The translations under genes were made by a program, and so were the position numbers. The notes under the pieces were generated by a model. The model was given only the letters and a program-made list of their open reading frames with translations. It had not been told where the DNA came from and made no database searches. From Mactromeris polynyma (Eukaryota; Mollusca; Bivalvia; Venerida; Mactridae), in contig JASFXZ010000003.1 of NCBI GenBank assembly GCA_032209605.1, positions 29,228,762-29,292,761 of the forward strand: 64,000 nucleotides of DNA, given 5' to 3'. This document shows positions 55,690 through 64,000 of the stretch, in pieces (positions within the stretch are counted from its first letter, which is position 1; the number at the start of each line of letters is the position of its first letter).

Positions 55690-55703
55690 AAAAAGTTGAA
55701 AAA
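55690..55703 (-). terminator. Pol III oligo-T terminator of tRNA-Asn
   Basis: Directly after the tRNA 3' end the minus strand has a run of five T, with a second T run a few bases further on. Confidence 0.7.
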
Positions 55704-55707
55704 TTAG

Positions 55708-55714
55708 CGTCCCT

Positions 55715-55764
<50 letters not shown>

Positions 55765-55781
55765 AATTGCGCCACAGAGAC
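55708..55781 (-). tRNA. tRNA-Asn (anticodon GTT)
   Basis: The 74-nt sequence folds as a standard tRNA: acceptor stem GTCTCTG with CAGGGAC and discriminator G; A box TGGCGCAATTGG; anticodon loop CTGTTAA with GTT; T arm GGTTCAAGCC, matching the B box. No intron. Downstream on the same strand are T runs (ATTTTT, then TTTTTT), the expected RNA polymerase III terminator. The gene lies 125 bp from the start codon of the divergently oriented gene at 55907. Confidence 0.97.
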
Positions 55782-55906
55782 AGCTGTGAGAACGTAACTA
55801 GTATGAATATATAAAGTTTGCAGCGCTTTAGAAATTGTTGATTGGTTGATAGTCCGGAAGTGTTATGATCACTAAACTCCAATATCAAAACAAGAATACG
55901 CAAGAC

Positions 55907-58900
55907 ATGTTTTACGTACCAATTGTATTTATTGTGCTGGCAGTTTGTTCAGCTATAGTTGAGGTTAGTAGTAAAGTTATGATATTTTAGAGCTTGCTAA
56001 AATTAGGGTAAACTACCAATTTATTTACCGACCAAAATCAAAACCATTCTGTAGTGAAGTGTATGTTCTTTCGGATATAACCCGGAAAGTGTACCCAGCT
56101 ATCAATTATTCTTTGAATTGTTTCTTTTCTTCACGATAATGTTGCTTGCTGCATGGAATGATTTTCGATAATCCATAGATTATGGATAAGTGTGTTAAAT
56201 AACTCTAATTGTGTACTCTGAAATATATGCAGCCAATACAAAGTATAAACTCTAGATTACCACAGGTTCAGTGCTCCAGCTCAGCATTAAAAGCGCAGTG
56301 GGCCATCTTTCCATTTTTATGTTGGGCTATATATATCCTTAAGTCTTACCTATTCAACCTTTCTTGTCATTTCGATCCTGGCGATTATTTTCCAAACCGC
56401 ACATGCTGTGAATGCAATTATTCAACCACTTAAGTCAAGTTCGATAAAGGAATTTTGTCTTTAGTTCAAATTTACTAGTTTACAGTATGATATAATGTAA
56501 ATTATGTAGTTCGTTAGTTGGCTGCTGCTGTATAAAAGACTTTATAAAGACAGGTGTTTTACCATTACAGAAGTCTTGTAGACCACTAGCGGTTCCAGGG
56601 GAGGGGGGGGGGGGCGCACCCGGTGAGCGTCCCCCCTAAAATTCCCAAACAGTACTTGTATGCCTGAGTATAAATACGAAAATATATACAGAGATCTTTA
56701 ATTATAAGATATTCAAATGAGCGATTCTGATTTATTGTAGCATTATATTCTATCATGATGATGTCTATACATATGTTATGTAATACTAAGTATTAATAAA
56801 TATATACATGTACATGATGAAGTCGTGTTTTATACTGTATTTTTTCTCTCACTCGCTGCACTGCTGCTAAGTGCTAATGCGTTGTATTTAATATAGTCCT
56901 TCTGGACATCATTGCCGTTCTATTAGGCTTGAGCAAAACCAAAAAATGTCCAAAAAGTTATGCCCCCCTAAGACCAAATCCTGGATCCACCCCTGTAGAC
57001 AACCCACTTTATATGTTAAGATTATGCCTGACTCTCCACTGGCTGTAAGTAATACAAGTGATGTACCAATGCCATTCTGGCCGGATGCATTTTCCCTGGC
57101 ACTGTCATAGAAACCAGACATGGTATGGACACATGTATTAAAATGCACATGATCTTTTTTCTACATATTTATTGTTATGCTTATACTTTGTCTGATGATG
57201 TTCACTCTTACGTTGTTCTTTAATATGTACATGTATATTTTTTAATTATATCTCTACCCTTTTACTATAGATCTGACTATCAGTATCCTTATTCCTTCAT
57301 GTTTTTTAATACAGTCTTTCTTCCATAACAACAGACGAAAGAACTGTCTACCAAACTTCATTAGTATAAAAGTTGAAATTTGTACTTTTCATCTAAATTC
57401 AAGGAAATACTGAACATTGTTTATTATACTGTGATTGTACCAATCTTGCGTGTGTTTGGTTGTTTGTGATTACTATTACCTGCAATGACTCATCAGTGAC
57501 ATTGCCCTCTCTGTTTGTCTGTTTGCTATTAATTGTATGTATATAAGGTCATTTTCTCCCTAGGTATATAATCATTAATGTAAGTGGTCTCTTCCAAACT
57601 GGAAAAGTGTTTCATTTTCCCAAACTGTGTTAAAAACATTTCCCAATTTATTTGCTTTAACTATTGAAATAAGTTGTATTTTGCTTATTGCAAGCATTGC
57701 TTATCAAGTGATTTTACATTCGCTATCAAATATATTTGATTTCATTGGAAACTTTCCATTTTGTGTTTTAGAATTGCACATTTCTTCAAAAATATGAATG
57801 ATGATTTCACAAAATGATCAGGCTTAGGCCTCTTTTCAATTTCAAGGAAAAAGTACTGTATTTTATTTTAAGGGAAACCCTATTTTCTTTGGGAGTCTGA
57901 TGTTGGTTCAATTGCTCATATGGCATCCTGAACTAGTAATGTATGGTTCAAAATACTTCAATTACTTTAATTGATTCAACGTATTTACATAACAGTTCAT
58001 GCAGAATTCTGGTTGCCATGGCAATGGAGATTAAAAACTAACAAGATTGTTTAAATAAATGGGATTCATCAAAAAACATGGCTGCCAGGTTGCATAGCCA
58101 CCATTCCTATATGCATATAGCGGAAACTTAAAAATATTCTTGTAAAAAACTACTGGCCAAATTTTGAAAAATGTCACGCAAATGTTGCTTGTTGTGTGAT
58201 TCATTAAAAAACATGTCTGCCAGGAAGTGGGTCACTTTCCTGATATGTGTACATTATACATGTTATTTTACAAAGTAGAGCTTACTCTAAACATTCTGAA
58301 ACTTTGTGAGAATCTTTACTTCAATTAAATGACACAGGACCATGATATCAGATTTTTCAGGTACCCAGGTGAGCAATTCAGGGCCATCATGGCCCTCTTG
58401 TTTCAGAATTTATCCTTTTTAATATTAGGCAAATCTTAATTTATTAGCATTAGTTATGATCCTAAATTTGAAATATCCCAGTACTGTTGTAAACACTTGT
58501 CAAATACCATTTACTTGTGTTTTACTATTGGCTGTGACTTCACAGGTCATCATTGGTATATTTAATTAAATAACTTGCTATGTTGGTTATACTAACCACA
58601 ATTTACGTTCTGGTATGTCAATGTCAACGTGTCAACACAATGGTGAGTGTATTTAATGTATTGAAGTTTTGTTGTTTTTTTATATTAATTATTACCAAAT
58701 TTTAATGGCCTATAAGGATCAAACAATATTGTCAATCACAATTACTATTTCTGTTATTTTTCCACTGTTCTTTTGTAAATATAAGAATGGTATTTGACTG
58801 CTGTATTGAAGGAAAGGGCCTTCGTGGTCCAAAGGTTATGGTCACTGAATTCCAATCACTTGCCCCTCACAGTTTCAGGTTTGAATCCCACCTGGGATGT

Positions 58901-61900
58901 AGAACTAGTAAGTGAGCAAGCCATCCAGCAGGCTTACGGAAGGTCAGTGGTTCTACACATGTGTCAGCTTGGAGTCTTCCTCCACCCTAGTAGCTGGAAT
59001 TGTCATTACATGACCCTGTCTGTTTATATGTATGTGACTTAATAAAAGTTAAAGCCCCATTACAAAAAAAACAAAGTTAAATGAGGGTATATTATAACTT
59101 TGACATATCATTAAGACAATATTCTAAGATACAAATTCTGAAGGTAGAGGGCAGACTTGGACATTATCTTTTCATAAGCCAAAAGCTTTTTGCTCGAGGT
59201 ACAGGCAACATAGAGAGGTACTCCTTACAACATGTCAACATTTTCTTGAAATATAAACTTGAGTCGATAGCTTGGTAATGCTGTGATTTGACAGTTTAGT
59301 TTGTGTCAAGATGTACTGTTCTTTAACACTGTGTACTTATTACAATGCCTTCATGTAAATGAAACAGCAATAGAATCAAAGTGCTGTGAGGGAGGGAAGT
59401 CTACTGTGATACTGATAAACAAGTATTGACTGTCTGTTTTGTGTTCTTGAAATTAGAATGCATAATTTATTATCAGGCACTTATCAAACCATTCATAATT
59501 ACGTACCATTTGATAGTGAGGTGGCCAATGAAATACCATATATTAAATGCTGAAATATAGCATGAAAACACATCATTTACCTCTTAATATTTAAACATTT
59601 TCTTGGGGTATGCTCCCCAAATCTCCTTGAACATCGGACACCTTCCCACACCTACCTCCTGTTGACTGTATTTCTGTTGTGTTTTCAGCAAGGCTTCATC
59701 AGACACCTTCCCACACTGACCTCCTGTTGACTGTATTTCTGTTGTGTTTTCAGCAAGGCTTCATCAGACACCTTCCCACACTGACCTCCTGTTGACTGTA
59801 TTTCTGTTGTGTTTTCAGCAAGGCTTCATCAGACACCTTCCCACACTGACCTCCTGTTGACTGTATTTCTGTTGTGTTTTCAGCAAGGCTTCATCAGACA
59901 CCTTCCCACACTGACCTCCTGTTGACTGTATTTCTGTTGTGTTTTCAGCAAGGCTTCATCAGACACCTTCCCACACTGACCTCCTATTGACTGTATTTCT
60001 GTTGTGTTTTCAGCAAGGCTTCATCAGACACCTTCCCACACTGACCTCCTGTTGACTGTATTTCTGTTGTGTTTTCAGCAAGGCTTCATCAGACACCTTC
60101 CCACACTGACCTCCTGTTGACTGTATTTCTGTTGTGTTTTCAACAAGGCTTCATCAGACACCTTCCCACACTGACCTCCTGTTGACTGTATTTCTGTTGT
60201 GTTTTCAGCAAGGCTTCATCAGACACCTTCCCACACTGACCTCCTGTTGACTGTATTTCTGTTGTGTTTTCAGCAAGGCTTCATCAGACACCTTCCCACA
60301 CTGACCTCCTATTGACTGTATTTCTGTTGTGTTTTCAACAAGGCTTCATGAGACACCTTCCCACACTGACCTCCTGTTGACTGTATTTCTGTTGTGTTTT
60401 CAGCAAGGCTTCATCAGTCACCTTCCCACACCTACCTCCTGTTGACTGTATTTCTGTTGTGTTTTCAGCAAGGCTTCATCAGTCACCTTCCCACACCTAC
60501 CTCCTGTTGATTGTATTTCTGTTGTGTTTTCAGCAAGGCTTCATCAGTCACCTTCCCACACCTACCTCCTGTTGACTGTATTTCTGTTGTGTTTTCAGCA
60601 AGGTTTCATCAGACACCTTCCCACACCTACCTCCTGTTGACTGTATTTCTGTTGTGTTTTCAACAAGGCTTCATCAGACACCTTCCCACACTGACCTCCT
60701 GTTGACTGTATTTCTGTTGTGTTTTCAGCAAGGCTTCATCAGACACCTTCCCACACCTACCTCCTGTTGACTGTATTTCTGTTGTGTTTTCATCAAGGCT
60801 TCATCAGACACCTTCCCACACTGACCTCCTGTTGACTGTATTTCTGTTGTGTTTTCAGCAAGGCTTCATCAGACACCTTCCCACACTGACCTCCTGTTGA
60901 CTATATTTCATTTGTGTTTTCAGCAAGGCTTCATCAGACACCTTCCCACACTGACCTCCTGTTGACTGTATTTCTGTTGTGTTTTCAGCAAGGCTTCATC
61001 AGACACCTTCCCACACTGACCTCCTGTTGACTGTATTTCTGTTGTGTTTTCAGCAAGGCTTCATCAGTCACCTTCCCACACCTACCTCCTGTTGACTGTA
61101 TTTCTGTTGTGTTTTCAGCAAGGCTTCATCAGTCACCTTCCCACACCTACCTCCTGTTGACTGTATTTCTGTTGTGTTTTCAGCAAGGCTTCATCAGACA
61201 CCTTCCCACACCTACCTCCTGTTGACTGTATTTCTGTTGTGTTTTCAGCAAGGCTTCATCAGACACCTTCCCACACCTACCTCCTGTTGACAGTATTTCT
61301 GTTGTGTTTTCAACAAGGCTTCATCAGACACCTTCCCACACTGACCTCCTGTTGACTGTATTTCTGTTGTGTTTTCAGCAAGGCTTCATCAGACACCTTC
61401 CCACACCTACCTCCTGTTGACTGTATTTCTGTTGTGTTTTCATCAAGGCTTCATCAGACACCTTCCCACACCTACCTCCTGTTGACTGTATTTCTGTTGT
61501 GTTTTCAGCAAGGCTTCATCAGACACCTTCCCACACCTACCTCCTGTTGACTGTATTTCTGTTGTGTTTTCAACAAGGCTTCATCAGACACCTTCCCACA
61601 CCTACCTCCTGTTGACTGTATTTCTATTGTGTTTTCAGCAAGGCTTCTCATATTTGGTATAATGCACTTCAAAAACATCCAGATTGTAACATAGTGCCTC
61701 TCATGTACAATTAATTGTGCATGTATTAATTAATTTCTTTAATTAATAATTGTTTGATTATTATTGATTTTTCAGTATTAGTTATTGGTCATTTAAGAAC
61801 TGTTTAAATATATGATTACTTTTGAATGTGATGTAGCTTAAAAATTGAACTTAACCAATTTAAATTGACATGTACTTACTGGCTGTGAAACAAGTCTCTA

Positions 61901-63656
61901 ACATTTAAAGTTATTGGTGACAGAGGTTGTTTTGCACTCGTTCATATTGCAAATTGTTTATGATGTACTTATTGATTTTTAAACATTACGCAGACTGATT
62001 GAAATTAATTAAATCTTTTCAGCAGTTGTTGCACTGATATTATAATATGACATTTTTCAAAACTTAAAACACCCATTGCATCAGAAAATAGGACAAGCTA
62101 TTTTATTGGTTGAGAGTCTTTGTTGAATGAAACCTCATTGGACAATTTTTGACACCTTTAGCTGCAGCCAAAACAATTGTGCATTAGATAATAAAAGCGT
62201 TTTTCATTATGATTTTTATTTAGAATGAGTTGTGAGTTAGATTAAGAATTAATAGAATGTAGAGATAGGTATGGTCGGTCGGTATGTTGTTCATTATGAT
62301 TTTTATTTAGAATGAGTTGTGAGTTAGATTAAGAATTAATAGAATGTAGAGATAGGTAAAGTCAGTCGGTATGTTTGGAGTATAAATTTTATTATGTGAA
62401 GCTATCGAAGACGAATGATGAATTTAATTTTAATAATACTTAATACTTTATAATTAAACAATTGTTGGTGATATTGTGTTAAGTCAGTAATAATATCACA
62501 TTCAGTTGATTGTAATGTTACAAGATGTACCCCATGTTAAGCCCTATATCCTGTTTATTTTCAGGGCTACATTACCTGTCAAGATGAATATGCGAAAGTT
62601 CAATGCTATGGTGAGTCTTGTTTTCTGAAAGAAACTTTTACATTTGTATTTTGTTTTATTGGAATGGAAATATTTTTGGCATTTCATCAAACAAGGCATA
62701 TGCACTGGTCGGCATTCCTTCAGCTTATTTTTATCCCTTAGTAAGAAGAAGAGGGGGCATATAAATAACTGTAGAACGCCTTGACCTAACCTCCTCAAAC
62801 TGGTCCACACATTGATCGCGGATAGTAGAGGAACCCTGTAAATTTTGGGGTCAAAGTCAAGAACACCTTGACATACCCTCAACCAACTTTGTCCACACAT
62901 TGATTGGGTAGTAGCGGAACCCTATCTATTTTGGGGTCACTGGGTCAAAGGTCCACGTCTCAAAGGTCAATTGTACATGAAAGGTTTCCGGCCAATAACT
63001 GGAGAACACATTGATTTACCCTCCTCCAACTTGAAGATGTATATTATTGATTTTGGGGTAACTGAGTCAAAGGTCAAGGTCATACTGACTATTAGGTGGA
63101 AATTCTTGTACACTCAATTGATATGCTTTTTAGATCAACCTATTCAAACCCTTGTGTATCATCTATACTCATTTCTATGTCATCATATTAATTAAAATCC
63201 TCTCACTGACAATGCATCTTCAGGGGTAGGGCATAATGATTTTGAAACATCTCTTGTTTAATGTGTCATTATTATATGAATGTATGGTTTCTATGTTAAG
63301 TAATAGGTGTTAATGTTCACATTGATTCCACAGATCATTAAATGAAGTATTTGCTTACTTTTTGTCTAAGAACTTTCATAATTACCACACTTATTTAGGA
63401 TTTGGAGCAGTAACATTATAACTTTATTTTATGATGCACAGTTACAATAGTATTGCATTGAATTCTAGATACGGTAAGTCATATATATATAATAACTGGT
63501 GGTTTTATTGGTTGTTTTGTCTTTTTGAATCCATTGTTATATTGTTATCGAAACAATGCCATACATTAACATCTTTATACATTACAGGTCCAGGGGCTTA
63601 TTGTTGTGGAATGAGATTTGAGGAATGTTGCTGGTACAATATAGAAACAGTCTGGT
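55907..63656 (+). CDS. Small cysteine-rich secreted/membrane protein, Shisa-like (STMC6) type, first three exons (partial)
   Basis: Exons 55907-55963 (57 nt), 62565-62610 (46 nt) and 63588-63656 (69 nt). Donors are GAG|GTTAGT, ATG|GTGAGT and GGT|GTAAGG; acceptors are tattttcag and cattacag. Phases agree (0, then 1, then 1). Exon 1 encodes a 19-residue hydrophobic signal peptide (FYVPIVFIVLAVCSA). The mature part has exactly six cysteines, C24, C33, C40-C41 and C48-C49, in the order C, C, CC, CC with YCCG, which is the pattern of the Shisa-like STMC6 group (Shisa, CYYR1, VOPP1, WBP1). In that group a single transmembrane helix and a Pro-rich cytosolic tail follow; these would lie beyond 64000. 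An alternative is that exon 3 reads on to the stop at 63806 as a terminal exon, which I consider less likely. Confidence 0.62.
56584..56993. mobile_element. ~410-bp inverted-repeat MITE with 7-bp flanking repeat
   Basis: tgtagac occurs directly on both sides (56577-56583 and 56994-57000). The ends share ggttccagg and ggatccagg in inverted orientation, next to G-rich and C-rich runs. No coding sequence. The ends resemble hAT-type non-autonomous elements, but the exact boundary and target-site length are ambiguous. A fragment of the same family lies at about 6790-6838. Confidence 0.6.
58803..59068 (+). repeat. tRNA-derived SINE-like repeat in intron 1 of the STMC6-like gene
   Basis: gtggtccaaaggttatggtc (A-box-like) and ggtttgaatcccacc (B box) form a tRNA-like head. 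A shared body follows (aggcttacggaaggtcagtg, then tgtgtcagcttggagtcttc and ctccaccctagtag), ending in atgtgacttaataaaag and a short A-rich tail. The frame at 58794-59042 reads through it and is not a gene. Confidence 0.7.
59633..61647 (+). repeat. 65-bp minisatellite, 31 copies, each with a 3' splice-site-like motif
   Basis: 2015 bp made of a 65-bp unit: caaggcttcatcagacacc, ttcccacactgacctcc, then tgttgactgtatttctg and ttgtgttttcag. Units come in two main subtypes, cactgacc and cacctacc, which occur in runs. Most units keep a pyrimidine-rich stretch followed by CAG; some have caac or catc instead. The array lies in intron 1 of the STMC6-like gene, sense orientation. The frame at 60511-60705 is a reading of the repeat. 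Confidence 0.95.
62203..62376. repeat. Two-copy tandem repeat of ~86 bp
   Basis: ttcattatgatttttattta, then gaatgagttgtgagttagat and aatgtagagataggta, occurs twice back to back with few changes. It is intronic and I see no function. Confidence 0.85.
62760..63090. repeat. Degenerate ~95-bp repeat units in intron 2
   Basis: Three to four diverged units share cacacattgat, ggaaccct, attttggggtcac and gggtcaaaggtc. The overlapping frames at 62544-62900 and 62971-63195 read through them and are not supported as genes. Confidence 0.6.
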
Positions 63657-64000
63657 GTAAGGTTGCTTTTATACTTTCTTGTATTGCACTGATTGTGAAA
63701 CAAGGTGTTATACCTTCTGTTAATTACTACATCTACATAGATCTACTGTATACATTAACTGTCAACTTTCACAAAGATTTAACGATTCCCCAGAGAGAAA
63801 AAGATTAAAAGAGATAATATACTTAGGTAGAAAATAGAAACGTCAAGAGTGCATGAATGCAATGACAGTAGGAATAGGAAGAGTTGTCCCAGTTACTGAT
63901 AACCCTCCGAGATATCAAGCGACCAATCCGGCTCATTTGGAGCTACCAGGGCACTAGACCACGCAGACATAGCTCAGATCTCGTATTGCGCATTGGTCAT

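Larger units (their letters stand above)
49657..55707. other. Intergenic region upstream of the ABCC gene
   Basis: AT-rich sequence that must include the transporter promoter; no TATA box or CpG-rich island stands out. It is dominated by the foldback element at 50730-54286. From 54287 to 55707 I see no exon, and the frames at 54509-54751 and 54750-54953 have no family resemblance. Minus-strand oligo-T next to 55708 belongs to the tRNA terminator. Confidence 0.55.

Noticed and set aside
62544..62900. 118-codon minus-strand frame
   Set aside because: It is antisense to exon 2 and runs through degenerate ~95-bp repeats; no domain.
63657..63806. Read-through of STMC6-like exon 3 to the stop at 63806 as a terminal exon
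   Set aside because: A good GTAAGG donor precedes it and the extra residues lack a convincing transmembrane-plus-tail layout, though this is not excluded.

Overview
This looks like animal nuclear DNA, most likely from a bivalve mollusc. The grounds are small phase-consistent exons with GT-AG introns, AT-rich introns, many short inverted-repeat transposons, tRNA-derived SINE-like repeats, minisatellites and a eukaryotic tRNA. The bivalve call is an inference from repeat style; no species is claimed. There are no operons, and almost all long reading frames outside the exons below are chance.

Layout. (1) About 1-27.4 kb, minus strand: a tandemly duplicated gene of the UPF0489 (C5orf22-like) family. 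The complete copy (A) has four exons between 27097 and 11132 and encodes 556 residues with an N-terminal membrane anchor. The second copy (B) shows only its first exon (7235-6878); its remaining exons would lie left of the window. Both first introns hold a related ~5.7-6 kb block (1-5728 and 15049-21094) with a 67-bp minisatellite in different copy number. (2) About 27.4-32.1 kb: intergenic, with a TA-flanked inverted-repeat element built from tandem palindromic units and a SINE-like repeat. (3) 49656-32131, minus strand: a complete ABCC (MRP1-type) transporter gene, reconstructed here as 30 exons encoding 1507 residues in the order TMD0, L0, TMD1, NBD1, linker, TMD2, NBD2. (4) About 50.7-54.3 kb, upstream of the transporter: a 3.6 kb foldback-type element whose arms are mirror arrays of a ~170-bp unit. 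(5) 55781-55708, minus strand: tRNA-Asn(GTT). (6) 55907 onward, plus strand: the first three exons of a secreted or membrane cysteine-rich protein with the six-cysteine pattern of Shisa-like (STMC6) proteins. It runs off the right edge. Its first intron holds a 31-copy, 65-bp minisatellite in which nearly every unit carries a sense-strand 3' splice-site-like sequence.

The three protein genes have no evident shared pathway: an ABC exporter at a membrane, a membrane-anchored UPF0489 protein of unknown activity, and a small transmembrane-adaptor-like protein. Exon structures were built by hand from splice sites, reading phase and family resemblance. Untranslated regions and alternative exons cannot be seen.
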